From assembly GCA_035275625.1 (NCBI GenBank), contig DATEMK010000298.1, positions 1-9,602 of the forward strand: DNA of 9,602 bases, given 5' to 3'. This document shows, one piece after another, positions 1 to 7,340 of the stretch (position 1 is its first letter; each line of letters begins with the position of its first letter). Below the pieces are notes generated by a model. The model saw nothing but the letters and a program-made list of their open reading frames with translations, did not search any database and was not told where the DNA came from. This DNA comes from DATEMK01 sp035275625 (GTDB lineage: Bacteria > Bacteroidota > Bacteroidia > AKYH767-A > OLB10). Made by a program: the position numbers and the translations under genes.

Positions 1-59
1 GGCACTTCGTGGACTTCCTCTGGCTGGGATTGTTCCTGATTTTTCTTTTCACTTTCTGA
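1..59 (+). CDS. Cytochrome c oxidase subunit III, C-terminal end (5' partial)
   Basis: This is the last part of a gene entering from the left edge. Read from base 3, the frame gives HFVDFLWLGLFLIFLFTF and then a TGA stop at 57-59. The first two bases (GG) would fit a preceding Trp codon, giving the WHFVD-x-x-W signature that opens the last transmembrane helix of haem-copper oxidase subunit III (CoxC/CyoC type). The rest is a hydrophobic helix that ends the protein, as is usual for the family. Subunit III is an integral inner-membrane subunit that supports the catalytic subunit of the terminal oxidase. Only 18 residues are visible, so cytochrome c oxidase and quinol oxidase types cannot be separated. 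The family call rests on the HFVD motif plus the terminal helix. The next gene starts 4 bases later, so the two are probably co-transcribed. Confidence 0.72.
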   Translation, partial: HFVDFLWLGLFLIFLFTF

Positions 60-63
60 CGGG

Positions 64-1056
64 ATGCAGAAAAAAAAAATACCGTATCAATTAATTTGCC
101 TTTTTCTTTTTGCCATCATAACATCCTCCTGTAAAAAGGAAAAATCGCCTGTCGTTTTCTCTGCTGTTTCTTCAGGAACTGAGTTAAATCTTTATTCGGT
201 GAGACAATTAAATGATGATACTCTATTGGCATGCGGAGGGAAAGATGGTTCAGGTATTCTTCTCCGGTCAGCAGACAGTGGAAATTCATGGAGCATATTA
301 AATAATTCTTTTGACCAGGTGATTTATGATATTTATTTTATCAATGACCATCTTGGCTTTGCTGCAGGCGGAATGGCTGATGTTTTTAAAACTGTTGACG
401 GAGGAAATAACTGGGAAAAACTTTATTTACCGTTTCCGTTAACGGGGTTCCCTCCCAACTTTCGTGTACCTTTAAGAAAAATATTTTTTGTAAACGATTC
501 GCTCGGATTTATTTGCGGTGGCGGAAAATTTGAAGCCGGCATCATTTTCAAAACCACCGACCAGGGTTTGAACTGGACGTTATTGACATTTAATAATGAG
601 CTGAGGGGAATCCTGTTTTTAAATGACCAGGCAGGATTTGCATGCGGTTTTGGAATAATGCTTAAAACAACTGACAGCGGCATCAACTGGAACGTGATGG
701 ATTCTCCAAACGAGTTTTATACTTCGCTTGAAAACTCTTCCGGTGAACTATGGACATCAGGTTATAACGGTGGAGTTTATAAATCACCCTCCGCTGGTTC
801 AGACTGGCAGCCGGTGAATAAAAGCAACAATGGATTCAGCAGCCGCAGTCATTTTAACTGCATCCGTGTGGCACCTGGCGGAACCATAGTGGCTTCAGGC
901 AATGACGGAATTATTTCCATCAGCAACGATGATGGAAATTCATGGAACGAAGGGGAATCATTCAATCGCACCACTATTAAGTGTTTTTTACTATTGGATA
1001 AGAGTACTGGAATTGCCCTGGGTACACATGGGATGATTTTTAAATTTTCTTTTTGA
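64..1056 (+). CDS. Lipoprotein with Asp-box (YCF48/BNR-like) beta-propeller repeats
   Basis: The 330-residue protein begins with a lipoprotein signal: basic residues 3-5, a hydrophobic stretch at about 8-20 and a lipobox ending in SSC with Cys23 as the lipidated residue. KKEK follows the Cys; charged residues there can act as a surface-export signal in Bacteroidota lipoproteins, but that is inference here. The mature part carries repeated Asp-box motifs of the S/T-x-D-x-G-x-x-W type: SADSGNSW (69-76), TVDGGNNW (110-117), TTDQGLNW (164-171), TTDSGINW (202-209), a degenerate SPSAGSDW (241-248) and SNDDGNSW (287-294). Strands such as IYFINDHLGFAAGG and IFFVNDSLGFICGGG lie between them. This is the pattern of sialidase-fold or YCF48/Hcf136-like propellers, which often bind proteins or glycans without catalysis. 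No sialidase catalytic residues are evident. The ATG lies 4 bases after the oxidase subunit III stop, suggesting co-transcription. Its biological role is unknown. Confidence 0.85.
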   Translation: MQKKKIPYQLICLFLFAIITSSCKKEKSPVVFSAVSSGTELNLYSVRQLNDDTLLACGGKDGSGILLRSADSGNSWSILNNSFDQVIYDIYFINDHLGFAAGGMADVFKTVDGGNNWEKLYLPFPLTGFPPNFRVPLRKIFFVNDSLGFICGGGKFEAGIIFKTTDQGLNWTLLTFNNELRGILFLNDQAGFACGFGIMLKTTDSGINWNVMDSPNEFYTSLENSSGELWTSGYNGGVYKSPSAGSDWQPVNKSNNGFSSRSHFNCIRVAPGGTIVASGNDGIISISNDDGNSWNEGESFNRTTIKCFLLLDKSTGIALGTHGMIFKFSF

Positions 1057-1081
1057 GCTAAGAAAAAAATAAACCCAAAAC

Positions 1082-3460
1082 TTAATAAACCTCTATCTTC
1101 TTAAAAAACTTAGGAGCAATAAAAGAAAGTTTACGGTATTTATAACGTTCCGGCAGTTTGTAATCAACACCGTCAATTTTAAAACCTTTCGGGCGAAACG
1201 GGAGGCAATGTATTTCCATCATGTATTCTTTGTACTCCGGATCAAAATTTCCTTCTGTCTTTTGCAGGATTCGCATTTGCCTGCGGTTTCCAAAAACGGA
1301 GAATTTTTTTACCGAACATTTTCCTTCTTTGTAATCATACCCGTCACCGGCATCTTCATATAGCAAGGTATGATTGCGTCTCATGGAAAAATAAGCGTGC
1401 AGTGTAAGCTGTTCAAATTTCTTTTCACCGTTAAACTGCATCACAGGCTGCATCGGGATCACCGAACCGCTTTTGACAAACAGCGGGAAAACATCCAGCG
1501 CAGCGTCCACCCTGATTTCGTGACCGCCTTTATGCAATTTATCAGTCCAGAAATTTACCCAATGTCCATTCGGCAAATACATTCTTCGCCATGTTGCTCC
1601 CTGCTGCGAAATGGGGCAAACGAGCAGCTTATCGCCAAAACCAAATTCTTCCATCCGCATGTGTGTATGCGAATCGCCCTGGTCAATAAAAGCGAGCGGG
1701 CGAAGCATCGGGGTTCCTTTGGTAACATATTGCCTGAAGGTGGTATATATATAAGGCAGCAGCTGGTAGCGCAGCTCAATGGCTTTTTTGATCAGCGGTT
1801 CATAAACGGCACCGAAGGCCCACGGTTCTTTGTCGCCCTGGTCAGAGGATGAATGCCCGCGAAAAAACGGGTGAAATACCGCCATCTGGATAAAACGCAC
1901 AAACAGTTCGCCATCCGGTTCACCGATAAATCCCCCAATGTCGGAACCGCAAAAAGAAATTCCTGAAACGCTCAGCCGCTGGCATTGCATGTTTGCAATC
2001 CACAAATGTTCCCACGTTGCACGGTTGTCACCCGTCCAGATAGCTGCATACCGCTGCACCCCTGAATAGCCCGAGCGGGTCAAAACAAAAGGACGGTCGG
2101 GAAATGCAAACCGCTTTGTTCCTTCATAAGATGCACGGGCCATTTGCATACCGTAAACATTGTGCGCCTTGCGATGGCTTACATCCTGCCCGTCATAATT
2201 GTGGCGCACATCTTCAGGAAAAGTACCCATTTCAAAAACAGCCGGTTCGTTCATATCATTCCAGATTCCTTTCACACCTTGTTCTTTAATTAATGCTTCG
2301 AATAAACCTGACCACCAGGCTCTTACCTCGGGGTTGGTAAAGTCAGGAAAGTTGCAGTCACCGGGCCACACTTTTCCTTTCATCAGGTCACCATCGGGCC
2401 GTTTGCAAAAAAAACCTTTTTCCAGCGCTTCTTTATAGATGAAATATTCAGGATCAATTTTAATTCCGGGATCAAGAATTAAAATCACTTTAAAACCGAA
2501 TTTCCGCAATTCATGAATCATGTGAGCCGGGTCGGGAAAGCGTTCATGGTCCCAGGTGAAGCAGCGAAAACCGTTCATGTAATCAATGTCGAGATGGATC
2601 ACATCGCACGGAATATTTTTTGAACGGAACGTATGCGCAAGCTCCCACACTTTTGCTTCGGGATAATAGCTCCATTTGCTCTGGTGATAACCGAGCGCCC
2701 ACATGGGCGGAAGCTCAGGAGTTCCTGTTAATTGTACATACTGTTCAGCCACTGAAATCAATTCAGGCCCGTAGATAAAATAATAATTTATTTCTCCGCC
2801 CTGCGACCAAAAGCTGGAAACATCAGGATTTTCTTTTCCGAAATCAAAAAATGTTTCAAATGAGTTGTCGAAAAAAATTCCATACGCCCGCCCGCTGTGC
2901 AAGCCGTAATAAAAAGGAATGTTCCTGTAAAGAGGATCCTGTTCTTTGGCAAATCCATACGTATCGGTTCCCCAGTTTAAAAATCTTTTTCCGCGAAGGT
3001 TGAGATCACAGGGCTTGTCGCCTAATCCGTAAAAACATTCATACGGCTGAATTTTTTTGCTACAGTAAACATAATACCCTCCAAACGCTTTGTTTTCCTC
3101 AAAATGATAACCGCCTTTGTCTTCATTGATAACGTTACCCTGTAAGTCTTCAATCCTGATCTGCAGGTTTTCTTTAAGAATTTTGACAAATACTTCAGAC
3201 GTCCTGATTTCATAATTGATTTCATTGTCATGAAAATTTAACTCATCAACGTGATCCTTAAAATCGGGGTTGAGGGCATAAGAAAAATCTTTTGAAAAAA
3301 TTTCCGGGGTAAACCTGAACCGGATAATGCGGTCGGTATGCACCGTAACCTCGAGCTTGGCATTGGCGCTTTCAAAAAAAAATTTATTTTCCTGCCGCGA
3401 ATGCTTATGAACCGGTTTCGGATAATCTTTGGATGGTTTAATGGTTTCTGCAATCTCCAT
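1082..3460 (-). CDS. Glycoside hydrolase family 31 alpha-glucosidase
   Basis: The 792-residue protein has typical GH31 layout: an N-terminal mutarotase-like beta domain (about 35-240), the catalytic barrel (about 245-590) and C-terminal beta domains, probably including a DUF5110-type domain around 690-760. The nucleophile is Asp402 in GIWNDMNEPAVF (398-409), and the likely acid/base is Asp478 in WTGDNRATWEHL (475-486). Other family landmarks are HLDIDYM (289-295), SGISFCGSDIGGF (499-511) and HPFFRGHSS (530-538). The family mainly cleaves terminal alpha-glucosyl residues, with retention of configuration; some members act on xylosides or transfer glucose. There is no signal peptide, so it should act in the cytoplasm on maltodextrins or other imported or stored alpha-glucans. 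It is divergent from a starch-synthase-like transferase, which fits alpha-glucan turnover. The ATG at 3458-3460 has no Shine-Dalgarno. All key residues are present and the length is normal. Exact substrate is not readable from sequence. Confidence 0.93.
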   Translation of the reverse strand: MEIAETIKPSKDYPKPVHKHSRQENKFFFESANAKLEVTVHTDRIIRFRFTPEIFSKDFSYALNPDFKDHVDELNFHDNEINYEIRTSEVFVKILKENLQIRIEDLQGNVINEDKGGYHFEENKAFGGYYVYCSKKIQPYECFYGLGDKPCDLNLRGKRFLNWGTDTYGFAKEQDPLYRNIPFYYGLHSGRAYGIFFDNSFETFFDFGKENPDVSSFWSQGGEINYYFIYGPELISVAEQYVQLTGTPELPPMWALGYHQSKWSYYPEAKVWELAHTFRSKNIPCDVIHLDIDYMNGFRCFTWDHERFPDPAHMIHELRKFGFKVILILDPGIKIDPEYFIYKEALEKGFFCKRPDGDLMKGKVWPGDCNFPDFTNPEVRAWWSGLFEALIKEQGVKGIWNDMNEPAVFEMGTFPEDVRHNYDGQDVSHRKAHNVYGMQMARASYEGTKRFAFPDRPFVLTRSGYSGVQRYAAIWTGDNRATWEHLWIANMQCQRLSVSGISFCGSDIGGFIGEPDGELFVRFIQMAVFHPFFRGHSSSDQGDKEPWAFGAVYEPLIKKAIELRYQLLPYIYTTFRQYVTKGTPMLRPLAFIDQGDSHTHMRMEEFGFGDKLLVCPISQQGATWRRMYLPNGHWVNFWTDKLHKGGHEIRVDAALDVFPLFVKSGSVIPMQPVMQFNGEKKFEQLTLHAYFSMRRNHTLLYEDAGDGYDYKEGKCSVKKFSVFGNRRQMRILQKTEGNFDPEYKEYMMEIHCLPFRPKGFKIDGVDYKLPERYKYRKLSFIAPKFFKKIEVY

Positions 3461-3470
3461 GGTACAAATA

Positions 3471-3600
3471 GCGAATATTTACGAATTTACGAATAACAAA
3501 TGTTCCTGAATGCACGGATTTACGAACAAATCGAAATTAAGTTTATAATTTTTTCCAGATTAAGCCTGTGTTAAGCAATTCGTAAAAATTCATTATTCGC
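3471..3600. repeat. ACGAAT-type repeat cluster with an imperfect inverted repeat
   Basis: The gap between the divergent GH31 and GT4 genes holds related short units. ATTTACGAA occurs at 3477-3485, a second TTTACGAA overlaps it at 3486-3493, and GGATTTACGAA lies at 3516-3526. The left end, GCGAATATTTACGAATT (3471-3487), reappears inverted at 3577-3600, with seven extra bases in the right arm. Similar runs of the form gaatttacgaattacgaa are, from memory, common between genes in Bacteroidota. Function is unknown; the position upstream of two genes would allow a role in expression, but a decayed mobile repeat is equally possible. Confidence 0.6.
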
Positions 3601-3625
3601 GCAGCAAAGATGCATCAATTAGCTT

Positions 3626-3648
3626 TACTTTTGCAAACCTTATTTTTG
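3626..3648 (+). promoter_or_regulatory. Candidate -7 promoter boxes upstream of the GT4 gene
   Basis: Two matches to the Bacteroidota -7 consensus TAnnTTTG lie close upstream of the ATG at 3669: TACTTTTG at 3626-3633, followed by CA as is common in this phylum, and TATTTTTG at 3641-3648. Neither has a TTTG -33 element at 19 bases, so the call is moderate. The first leaves room for a leader of about 30 bases. Confidence 0.45.
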
Positions 3649-3668
3649 AAAATATTAACAAATAAATA

Positions 3669-4976
3669 ATGCGGGAAGAAAAGCCAAAAGTGCTTATGCT
3701 GGGTTGGGAGTTTCCCCCGGTAATCAATGGCGGGCTGGGGGTGGCATGTCATGATCTGTGCATTGCCATGTCTGAATATGCAAAGGTGACGATGATCCTT
3801 CCCAAATCCAATCCTGAATTTAAGGTAGAAAATCTGCATCTTATCGGCTTAAATAATTTTGATGCGCATACTTTAAAAAATATCAATCACGTAAAAGAAT
3901 ACAGCAACCTTGAAAATGTTCATTTTATAAATTCGGATTTAAATCCCTATTACAATGCGGGATTAAATGACAATTCCGGAGGTTACATAAAAAGCAAATA
4001 CATCAATAAAGTGGACATTGATGGCGAAACGTTTAATGTTTTTCATATTGATGATTTGTATGGCGGAGACGTGATTGATAAAGTAAGGACTTTTGGCAAG
4101 CTTGCAGCGAGAATCGCTTCCACACTCGATTTTGATGTTATCCATGCGCATGACTGGATGACCATGATTGCCGGCATGGAAATAAAAACACAAACAGGCA
4201 AGCCGCTGGTGATGCATATACATTCACTGGAAGTGGACCGGGGCGGCAAGGACAGCAAAGGATGGGTTTACCAGATGGAAAAACGCGGAATGGAGTATGC
4301 CGATGTACTGATGCCGGTAAGTAATTTTACCGGTGAAATTATTTCCAGACATTATCACATTGACAAAAAGAAAATTTTTCCCGTTCATAACGGTATTCGC
4401 CCTGTTAAGCCTTATAAAAGCGAGAAACCCTTTGATGAAAAAGTAGTTTTGTTTGTCGGAAGACTGACCCGTCAAAAAGGTCCTGATTTTTTTCTCCAGA
4501 TTGCTGCACGTGTTTTAGAAAAAATTCCTGATGTTCGTTTCATTATGGCCGGACAAGGGGACAGCTTTAACAACATTGTTGACAAAAGCGCACTCAAAGA
4601 AATGGGAAACCGTTTTCATGTTACCGGTTTTCTCAACATGGACAAAGTGCATTACCTGCTCAGCATAGCGGATGTTTACTGTATGCCTTCTGTCTCCGAG
4701 CCTTTCGGATTATCTGCCGTTGAAGCAGCGCAGTTCGGCATCCCGGTGGTTATTTCCAAGCAATCAGGTGTTGCAGAAGTGCTGCAAGGCTCCATAAAAT
4801 TTGATTATTGGAAAATTGACCATGCTGCTGATTCTATCAGCGCATTGTTAAATGACCAGGTGCTTCGCGAAAAAGTTGTGGAGGACGCCAATAAAGATCT
4901 GACCAATATCAGCTGGGAAAACTCTGCAAAAAAAGTGATGGAAGGATATGAAAAGTATGAGCTCCTGGATGCTTAA
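3669..4976 (+). CDS. Family 4 glycosyltransferase, starch/glycogen-synthase-like
   Basis: The 435-residue protein has the two Rossmann domains of a GT-B enzyme. The N-terminal half starts with LGWEFPPVINGGLGVACHDL (11-30), a glycine-rich loop that corresponds to the nucleotide-sugar/acceptor loop of starch synthases, and contains VIHAHDWMT (157-165). The C-terminal half carries LFVGRLTRQKGPDFF (261-275), with Arg265 and Lys270 in positions that contact the donor phosphates, and the E-x7-E motif SEPFGLSAVE (Glu344 and Glu352). The family moves a sugar, here most plausibly glucose from UDP- or ADP-glucose, onto an acceptor with retention. A cytoplasmic alpha-glucan synthase is the best reading because of the GlgA-like N-terminus and the divergent alpha-glucosidase next door. 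It is shorter than classical GlgA (about 480 residues). A role in another glucoside or cell-surface polymer cannot be excluded. The ATG at 3669 has no Shine-Dalgarno, as is usual for the phylum. Confidence 0.88.
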   Translation: MREEKPKVLMLGWEFPPVINGGLGVACHDLCIAMSEYAKVTMILPKSNPEFKVENLHLIGLNNFDAHTLKNINHVKEYSNLENVHFINSDLNPYYNAGLNDNSGGYIKSKYINKVDIDGETFNVFHIDDLYGGDVIDKVRTFGKLAARIASTLDFDVIHAHDWMTMIAGMEIKTQTGKPLVMHIHSLEVDRGGKDSKGWVYQMEKRGMEYADVLMPVSNFTGEIISRHYHIDKKKIFPVHNGIRPVKPYKSEKPFDEKVVLFVGRLTRQKGPDFFLQIAARVLEKIPDVRFIMAGQGDSFNNIVDKSALKEMGNRFHVTGFLNMDKVHYLLSIADVYCMPSVSEPFGLSAVEAAQFGIPVVISKQSGVAEVLQGSIKFDYWKIDHAADSISALLNDQVLREKVVEDANKDLTNISWENSAKKVMEGYEKYELLDA

Positions 4977-4983
4977 GTAGAAC

Positions 4984-5007
4984 TGGGCACTAACCACTGT
5001 GTGCCCA
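4984..5007. terminator. Hairpin in the convergent gap between the GT4 and phosphohexomutase genes
   Basis: TGGGCAC (4984-4990) and GTGCCCA (5001-5007) form a perfect 7-bp stem around a 10-base loop. It starts 7 bases after the transferase stop and lies 23 bases from the mutase stop on the other strand. It could end transcription from both sides. The following tract (TTAGCTCTGATT) is only weakly T-rich, so intrinsic termination is likely but not certain. Confidence 0.5.
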
Positions 5008-5030
5008 TTAGCTCTGATTGCAACAAACCC

Positions 5031-6437
5031 TCATACTTTCACATGCATCCCATTCATGAGTTCCTTAATATCAAGGATAATTTTCTCCGCAAGATTTTCA
5101 GCAGTAGTTTCGCTCTCGCTTTCTGCATAAATGCGGATGATGGGTTCAGTATTTGATTTTCTCAGGTGCACCCATTCCTTTTCAAATTCAATTTTTACAC
5201 CATCAATAGTATTGACCGGATGTTTTTTATATTTTGATTTAATGCCATTGAGGATTTCATCCACATTGATTTCTTTGGTCAGCTCGATTTTATTTTTAGA
5301 AATAAAATAATCGGGGTATTTTGCGCGAAGCATCGAACAGCTCTTTCCGAATTTTGCAAGGTGGGAAAGGAACAATGCAATGCCGGCCAATGCATCACGG
5401 CCATAATGCAATTCAGGATAAATAACACCACCGTTTCCCTCTCCTCCTATTACGGCATTTTGCTCTTTCATCATTTCCACCACGTTCACTTCTCCTACTG
5501 CTGCTGCAAAATATTTTCCTCCTGCCTTCTCCGTTACATCGCGCAGTGCGCGTGTAGAAGAAAGATTGGAGACGGTATTTCCCGCTTTATTTTTTAAGAT
5601 ATAATCCGCCACCGCCACCAGTGTATATTCTTCGCCAAACATTTCACCGTCCTCGCAAACCAGCGCAAGCCGGTCAACATCAGGGTCCACTGCAATTCCA
5701 AGGTGCGCTTTTTTCTTTATCACTTCTTTTGAAATTTCCGTTAAATTTTCCGGAAGCGGTTCAGGATTATGAGGAAATTCTCCGTTAGGCTCACAATACA
5801 TTTCCACAATATTATCTACGCCTAACACTCTGAGCAAAGCAGGGACAGCGATTCCGCCTGTTGAATTAACGCAGTCAATCACCACTTTAAAATTTTTACT
5901 TTTAATCGCCTGTACATCCACCAGCGGCAAATTTAAAATTGCCTTAATATGGTTTTCAATAGCGGTTGAATCGGTACTGAATTTTCCTATTTTGCTCACT
6001 TCTTTAAATTCAATCTTCGGACTTTCGCTCCAGTGCAATACTTCTTCTCCGTCAGCCGCGGAAAGAAATTCGCCTTTTTCATTCAGCAGTTTGAGCGCAT
6101 TCCATTGCTTGGGATTATGGCTGGCAGTAAGAATGATTCCTCCCTGGGCTTTGTGATGTACAACCGCCATTTCTGCTGTGGGAGTTGTGGTAAGCCCGAT
6201 GTCAATCACATCAATGCCCAGTCCCATCAGCGTTCCGGAAACAATTTGCTGCATCATTTGTCCTGATATGCGTGCATCTCTGCCCAGCACCACCTTGCAT
6301 TTTGTCTTTTTATTCCGCTCATTAATCCATGTTCCGTAAGCGGCAGAAAATTTTACTATGTCAAAAGGCGTTAAAGCATCACCCGCCTTCCCTCCAATGG
6401 TTCCGCGGATTCCTGAAATTGATTTTATAAGTGTCAC
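5031..6437 (-). CDS. glmM: Phosphoglucosamine mutase / phosphohexomutase
   Basis: The 468-residue protein is a complete alpha-D-phosphohexomutase. The four landmarks are in order: the phosphoserine loop TASHNP (104-109, Ser106 being the phosphorylated residue), the Mg2+ loop DPDVDR (251-256), the sugar-specificity loop GGEGNGG (331-337) and the phosphate-binding loop RKSNTEP (426-432). It opens with SISGIRGTIGG, as in archaeal-type GlmM and the Bacteroidota proteins annotated as GlmM. The reaction would be glucosamine-6-P to glucosamine-1-P in the cytoplasm, on the route to UDP-GlcNAc and peptidoglycan. The family also includes phosphomannomutases and phosphoglucomutases, and GEGNGG does not firmly exclude them; the neighbouring glucan genes would also suit a phosphoglucomutase. 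The start codon is GTG (6435-6437): the upstream frame has no ATG before an in-frame TAA, and the next residues match the family N-terminus. A -7 box lies about 30 bases upstream. Confidence 0.87.
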   Translation of the reverse strand: MTLIKSISGIRGTIGGKAGDALTPFDIVKFSAAYGTWINERNKKTKCKVVLGRDARISGQMMQQIVSGTLMGLGIDVIDIGLTTTPTAEMAVVHHKAQGGIILTASHNPKQWNALKLLNEKGEFLSAADGEEVLHWSESPKIEFKEVSKIGKFSTDSTAIENHIKAILNLPLVDVQAIKSKNFKVVIDCVNSTGGIAVPALLRVLGVDNIVEMYCEPNGEFPHNPEPLPENLTEISKEVIKKKAHLGIAVDPDVDRLALVCEDGEMFGEEYTLVAVADYILKNKAGNTVSNLSSTRALRDVTEKAGGKYFAAAVGEVNVVEMMKEQNAVIGGEGNGGVIYPELHYGRDALAGIALFLSHLAKFGKSCSMLRAKYPDYFISKNKIELTKEINVDEILNGIKSKYKKHPVNTIDGVKIEFEKEWVHLRKSNTEPIIRIYAESESETTAENLAEKIILDIKELMNGMHVKV

Positions 6438-6466
6438 GTTGTTAGTAATTGAAAAATTAATTCCTG

Positions 6467-6474
6467 CAAATATA
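6467..6474 (-). promoter_or_regulatory. Candidate -7 promoter box for the phosphohexomutase gene
   Basis: On the minus strand these bases read TATATTTG, followed by CA, matching the Bacteroidota TAnnTTTG box. It lies 29 bases before the GTG start. No TTTG was found about 19 bases further upstream, so the -33 element is absent or degenerate. Confidence 0.45.
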
Positions 6475-6534
6475 CCAATTGAGCAGGTGAAGCAGATTGT
6501 AAGTTATTAACAAGTGTTGATGATGTACCCCGGC

Positions 6535-6562
6535 CAATGGTCTGTTGTCAATGGTCAATGGT
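6535..6562. repeat. CAATGGT heptad array
   Basis: CAATGGT occurs at 6535-6541, 6549-6555 and 6556-6562. The starts are 14 and 7 bases apart, so all copies sit in one 7-base register, and 6542-6548 (CTGTTGT) is a degraded fourth unit. The array lies between the divergent phosphohexomutase and TPR genes, 27 bases upstream of the TPR promoter's -33 element. Similar tandem runs (tcaatggtcaatgg) occur between genes in Bacteroidota, from memory. Function is unknown. Confidence 0.65.
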
Positions 6563-6588
6563 ACTCTTAACAACTTCTTCCATCCCTA

Positions 6589-6619
6589 TTTGCGCACGTC
6601 AGGAAAAAACCTATTTTTG
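6589..6619 (+). promoter_or_regulatory. Bacteroidota-type promoter for the TPR gene
   Basis: TTTG at 6589-6592 and TATTTTTG at 6612-6619 match the -33 TTTG and -7 TAnnTTTG elements of the Bacteroidota primary sigma factor, with a 19-base spacer, which is the expected distance. The start codon at 6650 follows 30 bases after the -7 box. It is the best promoter match in the window and probably also drives ribH. Confidence 0.68.
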
Positions 6620-6649
6620 CACCTCATTTTAAAATCCTAAATCAAAAAG

Positions 6650-7330
6650 ATGGCGAAAGTTAAAGAAGAAAAAGACCTTGATATTAACGAAACGATTGAC
6701 AAAGCCGAAAGCTATATCCAGGAAAACAAAAAAAGCCTGAGTATTATCGGAGGCGCTGTTTTAGTTGTTGTGGCGGGGTATTTTATTTACACCAACATGA
6801 TTGTGGCTCCGCAGGAAAAAGACGCTGAAAAGGATATGTTCTTTGCAGAACAATATTTCGGAATGGATTCAATGAAGCTGGCTTTAAACGGGGATGGAAA
6901 TAAGATGGGCTTTATCCAGATCATTGAAAACTACGGCTCCTCGCAGTCTGCCAATCTTGCACACTATTATGCCGGCATTTGCTATCTGAAAACGGGTGAT
7001 TACCAGAATGCGATTGATTATCTTGACAAGTATGATGCTGAAGACGATGTTACCGGTGCCATTGCCCTGGGCGGAATCGGTGACGCATATCTTGAGCTGG
7101 GAAAAAAAGACGAGGCTCTTAAATATTACAAAAAAGCCATTGACTGGGATAAAAACCAGTTTACTGCATGCCTTTATATCATGAAAGCAGCAATGGTGCA
7201 TGAGCTGAATGGCGATTACAAATCGGCACAGGATCTTTACGAACGAATCAAAAAAGACTACCCTGCCAGCAATGAAGCCCGTGAAGTTGACAGGTACATT
7301 GCACGCGCACAGGCAATGGTGAACAAATAA
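6650..7330 (+). CDS. Membrane-anchored tetratricopeptide repeat protein
   Basis: The 226-residue protein has a charged cytoplasmic N-terminus (1-29), one transmembrane segment (about 31-52, rich in Ile, Val and Gly) and a C-terminal TPR region. TPR-like helix pairs are visible at about 101-130 (ANLAHYYAGICYLKTGDYQNA), 138-167 (LGGIGDAYLELGKKDEALKYY) and 172-205 (with MVHELNGDYKSAQDLYERI). The layout resembles YfgM-like proteins, which sit in the inner membrane with the TPRs facing the periplasm and help envelope protein folding; that similarity is structural, and the role here is inferred. A TPR gene just upstream of lumazine synthase is, as I recall, a conserved arrangement in Bacteroidota. 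The ATG at 6650 lacks a Shine-Dalgarno but follows a good promoter. No enzymatic motif is present. Confidence 0.85.
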   Translation: MAKVKEEKDLDINETIDKAESYIQENKKSLSIIGGAVLVVVAGYFIYTNMIVAPQEKDAEKDMFFAEQYFGMDSMKLALNGDGNKMGFIQIIENYGSSQSANLAHYYAGICYLKTGDYQNAIDYLDKYDAEDDVTGAIALGGIGDAYLELGKKDEALKYYKKAIDWDKNQFTACLYIMKAAMVHELNGDYKSAQDLYERIKKDYPASNEAREVDRYIARAQAMVNK

Positions 7331-7340
7331 TAAATTCCTG

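Noticed and set aside
423..686. An 87-codon minus-strand open frame inside the lipoprotein gene
   Set aside because: It is complementary to the Asp-box repeats, which explain the sequence fully.
1040..1081. Terminator hairpin between the lipoprotein and GH31 genes
   Set aside because: Only a weak A/T pairing (TTTTCTT with AAGAAAA across the stop codon) is possible, too unstable to call.
1370..1852. A 160-codon open frame on the plus strand within the GH31 gene
   Set aside because: It is antisense to a gene with all catalytic motifs intact, and its translation shows no domain pattern. It is a shadow frame.
3461..3668. CRISPR-like array from the repeated ACGAAT units
   Set aside because: The units are short, uneven in spacing and imperfect, with no spacers of constant length and no cas genes nearby.
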